The notes below the pieces were generated by a model, which worked only from the letters and a program-made list of their open reading frames with translations, made no database searches and had not been told where the DNA came from. DNA of 36,740 nt from Bacteroidia bacterium (GTDB taxonomy: Bacteria > Bacteroidota > Bacteroidia > Cytophagales > Cyclobacteriaceae): NCBI GenBank assembly GCA_030430325.1, contig JAUIFR010000006.1:1-36740 (forward strand), written 5' to 3'. Of the stretch, positions 16,926 to 24,900 are shown in pieces. Position 1 is the first letter of the stretch, and every line of letters starts with the position of its first letter. The translations under genes and the position numbers were made by a program.

Positions 16926-17834
16926 CTATCCCTTTAATATTTCCTCGTACTTATCCCGTTTGGTAGGGTCTACCTCAATAAGGATCTGATAGGCCTTGCG
17001 CTTCAACTGCAATTCCGACTTTTTAAAGATATTTATCAATTCATTTGATTTGGAATAAAGGAAGTTCGTAACCAATATGGAATTGGGCATAATTCGATTC
17101 ACCTTCTGGATAGCCTCCAAACAAGATAAAATTTCAAGACATGCCTCGTCTGGCTTCTCCCCGTAAATATCAAGACCAAGCCGATGATACCGGTAAATCC
17201 CCTCACGTACACCTTGCATTTGTTGATTATTAAAATTCTCCGCAATCCAATAGCGGTTCCGCCGGCTAGAAGCGAATTGATTCCAACCAGCAGCATCGGG
17301 TGGCTGTACATTTAGGCCCACATCTCTTGCCTTTTCGAAATATTTGCTACCTCCAAGGTTCGAAAAAGTATCATAATCCATCCCAATCACTACGTAAGCG
17401 TAAAAAGCTAGCATCGAGGTCAGATTACTAAAAAAAACATTATCACTAAACTCTAATGGCTGACCAATCACATATTCAAACTGCCATTCTTTATCCGCAA
17501 AATCACCACTGTAATTGAGTAAAACGGATTCGTAACCCGTATTATAGATCGGGCGAGTTGATTGTATTTGTGCCACTGCAGTAAATGATGTAGGGGATGG
17601 CATGCTCTCAATGGAGATCACGATATTGCAGGTAATTTTCTCTTCAGGTTGGTATTCATCTTCTGTCCATTTTCTGGAATTTAAGAACTGAGCAAAGTTT
17701 GTCTCCATATCTTGAAAAACCTGCCTGTCGGAGGTTTCGATATTTACGGCATTTACAAAAACATTGCAATTTAGTTCCTGAGCGTTCACCAGGCCCAAAA
17801 CCAAAAAACATATGATGAAAATAATATATTTCAT
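16926..17834 (-). CDS. DUF4835 / PorD-type protein
   Basis: 302 residues with a signal peptide (MKYIIFIICFLVLGLVNAQ), so exported. The sequence matches the Bacteroidota DUF4835 family: ELNCNVFVNAVNIETSDRQVFQDMETNFAQFLNSRKWTED at the N terminus, RPIYNTGYESVLLNYSGDF in the middle, and YRYHRLGLDIYGEKPDEACLEI later. The family sits next to coaBC across the phylum and has been linked to type IX secretion under the name PorD; that link is recalled knowledge, not visible here. It begins 3 bp after coaBC and is followed 3 bp later by riboflavin synthase. Confidence 0.85.
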   Translation of the reverse strand: MKYIIFIICFLVLGLVNAQELNCNVFVNAVNIETSDRQVFQDMETNFAQFLNSRKWTEDEYQPEEKITCNIVISIESMPSPTSFTAVAQIQSTRPIYNTGYESVLLNYSGDFADKEWQFEYVIGQPLEFSDNVFFSNLTSMLAFYAYVVIGMDYDTFSNLGGSKYFEKARDVGLNVQPPDAAGWNQFASSRRNRYWIAENFNNQQMQGVREGIYRYHRLGLDIYGEKPDEACLEILSCLEAIQKVNRIMPNSILVTNFLYSKSNELINIFKKSELQLKRKAYQILIEVDPTKRDKYEEILKG

Positions 17835-17837
17835 ATT

Positions 17838-19055
17838 TTATACGGATTCACAGGCTAATTTTTCAGAAACACATTGCATGATGATGGCCGCAATCTCATC
17901 CTTTAACTTTAATTCAGTTTGTTTCACCAATTGCCTCTCATCAAAAATACTGACTTTATTGGTATCAAACCCAAAGCCTGCGCCTTCATTTTTCAATGAA
18001 TTTAGCACAATTAGATCAAAATTCTTTGATTTTAGCTTTTTCATGGCATTGGCCTCTTCTTGTTCCGTCTCCAATGCAAACCCCACCGTAAACTGCCCTT
18101 CTGATTTTATTTTACCCAATTCTAAGGCAATATCTGGTGTTTTCACTAGTTCCAGTGGTAAAATTTGGTCTTTTTTCTTGATCTTTTCTGTTGCCACTGT
18201 TGCTGGTCGATAGTCTGCTACTGCAGCAGCCAAAATGGCAATGTTATTTTTCGGAAACTGCTCTAAACAAACCTCCAAAAGCTCTTGCGCGGTAGTAATT
18301 CTGTGATATGCCGCTAGGCCATCAGGAGGCTGTAATGAAGTAGGACCAGCTACTAAAGTAACTTTGGCCCCAAGCTCGATGCAAGCTTTGGCGATGGCAA
18401 AGCCCATTTTACCACTCGAATGGTTTCCAATATATCGCACCGGATCAATCGCTTCGTACGTTGGCCCAGCCGTAATAAGCACGTTGGCATTCAAAATTGA
18501 TCCATCTTTTGGCGAAAAAAAGGCTTCCATTTTAGATAAAATCTGCTCTGGTTCACTCATACGCCCCTCACCAATAAGCCCACTGGCCAACTCCCCATAT
18601 TCCGAATCAATCACATGCACACCATGATCCACCAAAGTATGCAAATTTTGCTTCGTGCTGGGGTGCCGGTACATATCCAAATCCATAGCCGGGGCAATCA
18701 TTACAGGGCATCTCGCTGAGAGGTAAATAGCGGTTAGCAAATTATCACAAGCGCCTTGTGCCAATTTTGATATGGTATGGGCACTGGCAGGAGCTATAAC
18801 AAATAAATCAGCCCATAAGCCCCACTCTACATGGTTTTCCCAGGTGCCTTGGTGTTGGTCTTTTACAAATGCGCGAATAACTGGCCGCTTTGCAAGTGTA
18901 GAAAAAGTAAGTGGTCCTACAAATTGGGTGGCAGCGTCAGTCATCACTACCTGCACGTCAGCCCCACTTTTGACTAGTAACCGAACAAGCATTGCCGTTT
19001 TATAAGCCGCAATACTTCCACACACGCCTACTAGTATTTTTTTCCCCTGTATCAA
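17838..19055 (-). CDS. coaBC: Bifunctional phosphopantothenoylcysteine decarboxylase / phosphopantothenate-cysteine ligase
   Basis: Two consecutive coenzyme A steps: CoaB joins cysteine to 4'-phosphopantothenate and CoaC (FMN) decarboxylates the product. 405 residues. The CoaC half starts GKKILVGVCGSIAAYK and keeps the catalytic His75 (ENHVEW). At the two other landmark positions of E. coli Dfp it has APAMDLDMY (Asp125 instead of Asn125) and LASGLIGEGRM (Ser158 instead of Cys158). I believe this is common in Bacteroidota CoaBC, but that is from memory. The CoaB half has AGPTYEAIDPVRYIGNHSSG, the KIKKKDQILPLELVKTPDI region and GFALETE. It lies 13 bp after rpoZ in the operon. Confidence 0.95.
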   Translation of the reverse strand: MIQGKKILVGVCGSIAAYKTAMLVRLLVKSGADVQVVMTDAATQFVGPLTFSTLAKRPVIRAFVKDQHQGTWENHVEWGLWADLFVIAPASAHTISKLAQGACDNLLTAIYLSARCPVMIAPAMDLDMYRHPSTKQNLHTLVDHGVHVIDSEYGELASGLIGEGRMSEPEQILSKMEAFFSPKDGSILNANVLITAGPTYEAIDPVRYIGNHSSGKMGFAIAKACIELGAKVTLVAGPTSLQPPDGLAAYHRITTAQELLEVCLEQFPKNNIAILAAAVADYRPATVATEKIKKKDQILPLELVKTPDIALELGKIKSEGQFTVGFALETEQEEANAMKKLKSKNFDLIVLNSLKNEGAGFGFDTNKVSIFDERQLVKQTELKLKDEIAAIIMQCVSEKLACESV

Positions 19056-19068
19056 AGCATTAAGCGTA

Positions 19069-19398
19069 CTAATTCAAATTGTTGGTATTGGCAGAAGTAT
19101 CCTCAGCCACTCGGAACATCACCTTATCACCCAAAAACTCTTCGGTAGCCGAAGTAGTAGGTTTAGGCATTCGCTCATAGAATTTCGAGATTTCGATTTG
19201 CTCCCGGTTCTCAAATACCTCTTCCAAATTATCAACCGTCGTTGCAAACTCAGCCAATTTGGAGTTAAGCTCCTCCTTAGTTTTTGATGATAACTGCTTT
19301 GCTCTTCTAGAAATAATAACAATGGATTGATACAAATTGCCTGAAACTTTTGTCAAATCCTCCAGATTTCTAGTAACTATTGATGCATTTACTGCCAT
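19069..19398 (-). CDS. rpoZ: RNA polymerase omega subunit, Bacteroidota type
   Basis: 109-residue omega-like protein that supports RNA polymerase assembly. It has the Bacteroidota form: N-terminal ASIVTRNLEDLTKVSGNLYQSIVIISRRAKQLS, corresponding to the conserved omega helix with the (A/S)RRA(K/R)Q motif, then a helical KEELNSKLAEFATTVDNLEEVFENREQIEISKFYERMPKPT section. The position between bamD and coaBC is the usual one in the phylum. It starts 6 bp after the bamD stop. The C-terminal ~20 residues are low-complexity (SANTNNLN). Confidence 0.88.
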   Translation of the reverse strand: MAVNASIVTRNLEDLTKVSGNLYQSIVIISRRAKQLSSKTKEELNSKLAEFATTVDNLEEVFENREQIEISKFYERMPKPTTSATEEFLGDKVMFRVAEDTSANTNNLN

Positions 19399-19404
19399 AT
19401 CAAA

Positions 19405-20214
19405 TTAATTATTTAATTTACTTAATTCTTTTTTACAATTCTCATAAACACCCTCAGCAGCCTTCAAGTAACGGCTCTCAGGGAATTTATCCACATAAAA
19501 CTCATAATGCCCTATGGTATCTCTATAACGCTCCTCCTGCTTATTTCGTATACTAAATTTAGCATATTGGAAAGACGCATCAATTTTTAAATATTGGATC
19601 TCAACATTATACTTTGAATCAGGAAAGTCCCGACTAAAATTTTTGAACGCCACAATAGCTGACTTATAAACACCAATTTTATAATAAAGTTTGGCATTTT
19701 CGTATGCTTTTTTCTCCAATTTTTGTTGAAGCTCATTAATGATGCCACTAGCTTGCTCCGCATATTCGCTTGACGGATAACGATTTATAAAATTCTGCAT
19801 GGCAGCAATAGCCTCAACTGATACGCTTTGGTCCAATGAATACACAGGAGAATCTTTATACAAGGAATACGCATACAAGTAATTCGCCTCCTGCGCATAC
19901 TGGCTCCGTCCAAAAGTCTCATAAAACCGCTTAAAATAATGCGAACTCATGATATAATCCTTCTGATAATAATGGCAGTACGCATAATAAAACTGCACCT
20001 GCTCAGCCTCCTTCGTACCTCTAACAAGCGGCAGTATTTCTTCAAATAAAATGAGTGCTCGATGATAATCACTGTTTTCAAAGTAATCCACAGCGGCCTG
20101 GTACTTGACCATCCAATCTTCACTTTTCTGAATTTTTCTGAATTTACTGCATCCAGTAGCTAGCACACTACCTACAAACACAATAAAAATCACTTTGAGA
20201 CGAACACTATTCAT
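19405..20214 (-). CDS. bamD: Outer-membrane protein assembly factor BamD
   Basis: Outer-membrane lipoprotein of the BAM complex. I use the ATG at 20214 (MNSVRLKVIFIVFVGSVLATGC); a TTG three codons upstream overlaps the promoter -7 box. The lipobox ATGC gives a lipidated Cys, followed by SKFRKIQKSEDWMVKYQAAVDYF and TPR-like repeats (YHRALILFEEILPLVRGTKEAEQVQFYYAYCHYYQKDY; SSEYAEQASGIINELQQKL; YKSAIVAFKNFSRDFPDSKYN). About 269 residues, normal for BamD. It is first in the operon bamD-rpoZ-coaBC-DUF4835-ribE and has a near-canonical promoter immediately upstream. Confidence 0.93.
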   Translation of the reverse strand: MNSVRLKVIFIVFVGSVLATGCSKFRKIQKSEDWMVKYQAAVDYFENSDYHRALILFEEILPLVRGTKEAEQVQFYYAYCHYYQKDYIMSSHYFKRFYETFGRSQYAQEANYLYAYSLYKDSPVYSLDQSVSVEAIAAMQNFINRYPSSEYAEQASGIINELQQKLEKKAYENAKLYYKIGVYKSAIVAFKNFSRDFPDSKYNVEIQYLKIDASFQYAKFSIRNKQEERYRDTIGHYEFYVDKFPESRYLKAAEGVYENCKKELSKLNN

Positions 20215-20220
20215 AACCCG

Positions 20221-20252
20221 CAAATTTAAGATTATTTGAGTTGAAGAGCAAA
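20221..20252 (-). promoter_or_regulatory. Housekeeping promoter of the bamD operon
   Basis: On the minus strand TTTG (20252-20249), 20 bp, then TAAATTTG (20228-20221), matching the Bacteroidota primary-sigma pattern TTTG / TAnnTTTG. The -7 box ends 6 bp before the chosen ATG, so the mRNA would have almost no leader. Confidence 0.65.
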
Positions 20253-20316
20253 ATTATTGAGGTAAAATTGAGGGCTGTTTGAAGGAAAGGAGGTTAAAAT
20301 GGTTTTAGTCCATAAA

Positions 20317-20346
20317 TTTCAATGTATTTTGCTGAATTTATTCATT
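20317..20346 (+). repeat. 30-bp dispersed element, copy 8
   Basis: Plus orientation in the divergent spacer between bamD and the secreted unknown; the last two bases differ from consensus. Promoter-like motif B starts 24 bp further on. Confidence 0.75.
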
Positions 20347-20370
20347 AATTATCTAAAAATTGGTAAAACA

Positions 20371-20402
20371 GGGTAACTTTCTTAATCTGTTCTGACATTA
20401 AT
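20371..20402 (+). promoter_or_regulatory. Promoter-like motif B: GGGTAAC-N19-ATTAAT
   Basis: GGGTAAC at 20371-20377 preceded by TAAAACA, exactly as in motif C, and ATTAAT at 20397-20402. The spacing is 19 instead of 18. The downstream half ends 4 bp before the ATG of the next gene, so this transcript would be leaderless if the motif is the promoter. Confidence 0.5.
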
Positions 20403-20406
20403 TAAT

Positions 20407-20832
20407 ATGATACAACTATATTTAATCATCGCTATCTTGGCTTTTAATTGTAGTTTTGCACAGCAGTCTAACGATAGCACCATTTATGACCATGCGCTTA
20501 AGCAATATTTACACTACTTAGATAGCATTGGAAAGAACAATTCAATTATATATATTGAAAATAATGATATGTTAACAAACATTCCTGAAAATGTTCAGAC
20601 GCTTAATCAGCATTCCATTCAAAAATTGGCAAAAAGAGAAAGCTTTGAACTCTACAAAATTACACCAATGCGAATTGCCAATCAGGAAGCATATATCGCA
20701 ATTATACGATTTTATGTCAGCAAAAAAAGAAACCTCGTATATACAAATAGAGGAGGCGCAAAAGCTATTTACAAATATGATTGCACAAAGTCCAAATTTT
20801 ATTATAAAGGGTTGAAATTTGGTGGAAGATAA
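20407..20832 (+). CDS. Secreted protein of unknown function
   Basis: 141 residues with a signal peptide (MIQLYLIIAILAFNCSFAQQ). The mature part (about 120 residues) has no family I recognise; it contains SIIYIENNDMLTNIPENVQTLN, ITPMRIANQEAYIAIIRFYVSKKRN and a basic, Tyr-rich end (YKYDCTKSKFYYKGLKFGGR), with a single Cys in the mature form. The I-R-F-Y-V-S strand and hydrophobic alternation suggest a small alpha/beta fold. It is a monocistronic accessory gene bounded by two copies of the 30-bp element, with promoter-like motif B directly in front, hinting at co-regulation with the peptide/CHAT genes. Function unknown. Confidence 0.7.
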   Translation: MIQLYLIIAILAFNCSFAQQSNDSTIYDHALKQYLHYLDSIGKNNSIIYIENNDMLTNIPENVQTLNQHSIQKLAKRESFELYKITPMRIANQEAYIAIIRFYVSKKRNLVYTNRGGAKAIYKYDCTKSKFYYKGLKFGGR

Positions 20833-20857
20833 GTTTTCATATCATATCTAGTCATAT

Positions 20858-20887
20858 TTTCAACATATTCTGCATAATTCATTCAAA
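20858..20887 (+). repeat. 30-bp dispersed element, copy 9
   Basis: Sense orientation, 25 bp after the stop of the secreted unknown and 62 bp before the antitoxin start. Belongs to a TTCTGC subtype and differs from copy 10 only at column 7. Confidence 0.85.
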
Positions 20888-20949
20888 ATAAATTTGCAAA
20901 TAAGTCAATAAGTTCGTATATTAGTACTTAAATAATAACTTATATAAAA

Positions 20950-21204
20950 ATGATTGCAGCAAATTATACCGAGTTTAGAACGAAATTAAAGATGTATCTT
21001 GATCAAGTTGAAGAAAGTAATGAAACATTGATTATCAAAAGAGGAATGGGCAAGGGTGCAGTTCTTATTTCACTCGATGAATATAATGCCATAATGGAAA
21101 CAGTCCATTTATTAAGCTCCAAAGCTAATGCCGATCGACTGCACACCTCTATCAAACAAATGAATGCCGGCAAAGGACAAGAGAAAAAGTTGATTGAAGA
21201 ATGA
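20950..21204 (+). CDS. yefM: Antitoxin, Phd/YefM family
   Basis: 84-residue DNA-binding antitoxin that neutralises the adjacent YoeB-type toxin and represses its own promoter in this family. The N-terminal Phd fold is clear: YTEFRTKLKMYLDQVEESNETLIIKRGMGKGAVLISLDEYNAIMETVHLL. The C-terminal tail (MNAGKGQEKKLIEE) is the charged, flexible toxin-binding end. The stop overlaps the toxin ATG (ATGA), typical of coupled pairs. The cassette is enclosed by copies 9 and 10 of the 30-bp element. Confidence 0.93.
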   Translation: MIAANYTEFRTKLKMYLDQVEESNETLIIKRGMGKGAVLISLDEYNAIMETVHLLSSKANADRLHTSIKQMNAGKGQEKKLIEE

Positions 21205-21458
21205 GAATTGTCTTTACAAAGATTTCATGGGAAGACTATACCTCGTGGCAAAAAGATGATAAAAAAATGGTTAAAAAGATAAATGAACTCATAAAAGAAG
21301 TCATTCGATCTCCATATGAAGGAATTGGCAAACCCGAACCATTAAAATATGATTTAGCAGGTTTATGGTCTAGACGAATTGACCGCGAACATAGGCTTGT
21401 TTATCGAGTGATTGATAGTGAAGTATTAATTTATAGCTGCCGGTATCACTATGATTGA
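21201..21458 (+). CDS. yoeB: YoeB/Txe family ribosome-dependent mRNA interferase toxin
   Basis: 85-residue toxin cutting mRNA at the ribosomal A site. It aligns almost end to end with E. coli YoeB: SWEDYTSWQ, KKINELIKEV, GIGKPEPLKYDLAGLWSRRI, REHRLVYRV and the terminal SCRYHYD. The catalytic positions Glu46, Arg65, His83 and Tyr84 are all present with identical numbering, so the toxin should be active. It overlaps the antitoxin stop by 4 bp and is followed 28 bp later by copy 10 of the 30-bp element. Confidence 0.96.
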   Translation: MRIVFTKISWEDYTSWQKDDKKMVKKINELIKEVIRSPYEGIGKPEPLKYDLAGLWSRRIDREHRLVYRVIDSEVLIYSCRYHYD

Positions 21459-21486
21459 TAATATTTTGCTCATAATTAGCCCTATT

Positions 21487-21516
21487 TTTCAATATATTCT
21501 GCATAATTCATTCAAA
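21487..21516 (+). repeat. 30-bp dispersed element, copy 10
   Basis: Sense orientation, 28 bp after the YoeB stop; 29 of 30 bases identical to copy 9. Together they bracket the toxin-antitoxin pair as direct repeats. Confidence 0.85.
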
Positions 21517-21623
21517 TAATTTGAAGGATTGACTTCTTCATTAAAAAAGTATCCCCAAAAAAGCCCATGAGTAGAGGCTTGTGTCAACTTTTGAAAAAAT
21601 ATCTAAAAAAAATCATTAAAACA

Positions 21624-21654
21624 GGGTAACATTTCTCTTTGAAATGGTATTAAT
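21624..21654 (+). promoter_or_regulatory. Promoter-like motif C: GGGTAAC-N18-ATTAAT
   Basis: GGGTAAC (21624-21630) and GGTATTAATA (ATTAAT at 21649-21654), with the same 18-bp spacing as motif A and the same flanks (AGGGTAACATTT, TGGTATTAATA). A CTAAAAAA tract precedes it. The predicted start near 21660 leaves about 70 nt before the peptide ATG. Confidence 0.6.
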
Positions 21655-21728
21655 AAATAGAAAGCAATAATTTTTAAATTTATAAGCTTTTGATTATATT
21701 GAGAATCATATTTTTAACTTAAATTTTT

Positions 21729-21860
21729 ATGAAGATGAAAAACAAGAAAAAATTGCAATTAGGGAAATTGAATGTGAAGAGTTTTAAGACGAATGAGCAA
21801 AAAGAAATAGTTGGGGGAAATACTCAATTGACTAACGTTCCAACTCTTGATTATCCTTAA
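21729..21860 (+). CDS. 43-residue GG-motif peptide (RiPP-precursor-like), upstream of the CHAT gene
   Basis: ATG at 21729, a second in-frame ATG at 21735, stop TAA at 21858-21860. The N-terminal part is Lys-rich (MKMKNKKK), followed by KLQLGKLNVKSFKTNEQKE and a double-glycine (Gly29-Gly30). The pattern L-x-L-x-K-L-x-V-x-S-F...GG resembles leaders of pinensin-type Bacteroidota lanthipeptide precursors. The 13-residue tail NTQLTNVPTLDYP has three Thr but no Cys or Ser, so lanthionine bridges are impossible. No modification enzyme, C39 peptidase or ABC exporter is in the window. It sits 69 nt behind promoter-like motif C and is separated from the CHAT protease gene by a stem-loop. It may be a secreted signal or a CHAT substrate (inference). 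Confidence 0.65.
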   Translation: MKMKNKKKLQLGKLNVKSFKTNEQKEIVGGNTQLTNVPTLDYP

Positions 21861-21883
21861 TAGCTAATTAATAGGTCATAAAT

Positions 21884-21926
21884 AGTTTAAACTGAAGATT
21901 AAATTTACTGATTTTCAGTTTAAACT
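21884..21926 (+). terminator. Stem-loop between peptide and CHAT genes (attenuator-like)
   Basis: Perfect 13-bp stem AGTTTAAACTGAA (21884-21896) / TTCAGTTTAAACT (21914-21926) with a 17-nt loop and a T-rich tail (TTAATTTATT). It is AT-rich and therefore probably leaky; this would give much peptide mRNA and little CHAT mRNA. Confidence 0.6.
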
Positions 21927-21961
21927 TTAATTTATTATGTCTCGTTCATGATATTATTTAA

Positions 21962-24900
21962 ATGATAACTTCAATTAATATTGGAATATTATTTATACTT
22001 TTTTATTTCATACTAGTTCCAAGTCTTGGTAAAATTATTTTTAATGGAATAGAGTTTCAAGAAAAATATGAACAAAAATTGGCTCAAGAAAAATACCAAG
22101 AGATTATCCTGCAAATTACTGATGAAGCCAAGGTATACTATAGTAATAACAACTATCATGATCTTTTCTATTCTTATTTAAGAATTGGGTATTTCAACCT
22201 ATATCTTGGAAAGAAACTTGAAGCCGAAAAAAACTATCAAAAAGCTGAAAGCTTAATTTCAAATAAAAGAATAACCAATATTAGCTATTCTTTAATTATG
22301 GCATCCTATTGGTGTTATTATTATTCAATTTATGGTAATAAAATACAGGCCACAAGGTATAAAGGCGAAATTTTAGGTATACTAAATTCCACTTCTAATG
22401 AATTAATATTAAGTGATGCATATAGTACAATTGAAATGTACTATACAATGACTGCTCAAATTGATAGTGCTTTATACTATTCAAAAAAGTCATTGAACTT
22501 ACTGATGACAAGCAATGCCTCTCAGCTAACTATAGCTTTACAGGAATACTCCCTTGCAAATTTACAGTTTCGAAGTGGAAAAATTGAAAAATGCATAAAT
22601 ACTTGCCTGAAAGCACTTAAAAAATTTAATTCAATCAATGCAGTTTTAGGAGTTTCTACTTGTTACCAGTTACTGGCTATTTCAAATAGTACTACGCAAA
22701 ATTATGATGCTGCCATTTTGTACTTAAAGCAGATTGAGCAGATGGAAATTAAATATAATTATGCTTTGGCTAATGCCTTGCGCATACTAGCAGGCATTTA
22801 TTTAAAAACAAATGAATTAGAATTAGCAAAATATTATTTTAATAAATCCATTCATCTTTTTAAACAAAATCAAGCAGAAGGTGATATTCACAATAAACAT
22901 ATTTTGTATGCCTATGAAGGACTTGGATCTACTTATCAAGCCTCTACAAATTATGATTCGGCCGAATATTTTCTTCAGAAGGCCTTTGAAATACGCAAAC
23001 TCATGTATGGTGAAAATAATCCAGATTTAGCCTATAGCTATCTTCTATTGGCTAAACTTTATAGTAACACCTCGAAAAACAGAAGTATTACCTATTTAAA
23101 TAGGCTATTAGAACAATTTACTCCCTTATATGGCAAAGTACATCGTCAAATCTTCAAGGCCCATCAGCAATTAGCAGAAACCTATCAAGACACGCTACTT
23201 ACTTTGGCTTTGGATCATGCCCAAAAAGCTATTCAAAGTATCGAGCACGGTTTTGATCGTGCTTCTTGGTATGCAAATCCAATACTCAAAAAGGTAAGTT
23301 TCCCTGCTCACCTCCTCCAAGCCCTTGAAACCAAGGCCCGCTTGCTTGCAAAATACTATCATGAATATAGTCAAGACAAAAAAGACATTGAATTTTCCTT
23401 ATCCACCTATCAGCTAGCCATGGCCTTGGCAGATAGCATAAGGTTTGGATTTCGCTCCGAGGGTTCACAGCTGGAGCTGGCCAAAACAACAGCTGCCATC
23501 TATCGCGGTGCCCTGCAAAATGCTAATCATCTTTATGAGCTTACCCAAGATATAAAGTACTTGTACCTTGCTTTTGAAATCAGTGAAAAAAATAAGGCAA
23601 TGGTGCTACTCAGCGGCATGCAGGGCGAGCAAGCAAAAGCCATGCTACCACAAGAGGTGATTGAGCAAGAGCAAGACCTAAAAGCTGAGCTTAATTATTT
23701 TACCACGCAAATTGAGAAGCTCGAACAAAAATCAGAGCAAACCACTGAAGATCAACGCACTTTGCAACGATATAAAAACAAAGAGTTTGAGCTTAAGGAA
23801 GATTTAGAACAATTTTTTGTAAAGCTAGAGCAAGAGTACCCTGATTATTACAATTTTAAATATAAAATTCCTATATCGCATGTTAACGATATTCAATCAC
23901 AGTTAAAAAACAATCAAAAACTCATCTCCTTTTTTGAAGGCTATAGTAGCTGGTTTATTTTTCTCATTTCACCAACCGAGTTTTTAGTTAAGAAAACTCC
24001 AAAATCAATGGAAGAAGAACTATTGATCCAGCAGCTTAGAGCGAGCATTAGTAGCAGTGCATTCACATTTAGTCAAAATGAAAGTTGGAAAAACTATACC
24101 CAAAGTGCTTTTGCCCTTTATAAAAACTGGATGTCCCCGATTGAAGAATATTTGAGTAAAGATGATGAGCTCATTATTATTCCCTATGGTAAAATGGCAT
24201 TAATTCCTTTTGAAGTGCTCCTTTCCAAACAAGCTGTTTCGATGAAAAAAGATCATTATAAAAACTTAGCCTACCTCATTAAGGATTATCAACTGAGCTA
24301 TGCCCAATCAGCTACGATATGGCACCAAGCTGGTAATCAAAATTATGAGGCAAATTTAAAGAGTGTTGTAGCATTTGCTCCTAGTTTTGATCAGAATGAG
24401 CCTAGCTCAAATTTTGACCAAAAAATACTGGAAGATACTGTTCGTGGAGGGCTCAACCCCTTACGCTGGACTAAGAAAGAATTAGAATTGATTGGGAAAT
24501 ATTTTGTAGGTAATTTTTTTATTGATCAAGAGGCTACTGAAGCAAATTTTAAGACCGTAGCCTCACAGGCAGATATCATACATATTGCAAGCCATGCAGT
24601 AGCCCAAGATCAGCGGCCACTTTTTTCTAGAATTTACTTTACACAAACAGCAGACACAATCAATGATGCAGCTTTGCATACCTTTGAGCTTTATAATCTT
24701 AACCTTAAAGCCAAGCTAGCTGTACTAAGCGCCTGTAATACAGGATATGGCAAAACAATCCAAGGCGAAGGAGTACTCAATTTGGCACGTGGATTTACTT
24801 ATGCAGGCTGCCCAAGTGTCGTCATGAGCCTTTGGAATGCAAATGATAGGTCTTCGGCTGAGATTATGAGCTCATTTTACAAGCATTTGAGTATAGGAAA

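Noticed and set aside
21729-21860. Calling the peptide a lanthipeptide precursor
   Set aside because: The tail after GG has no Cys, and no LanB/LanC, C39 protease or exporter is present; only the leader pattern is similar.
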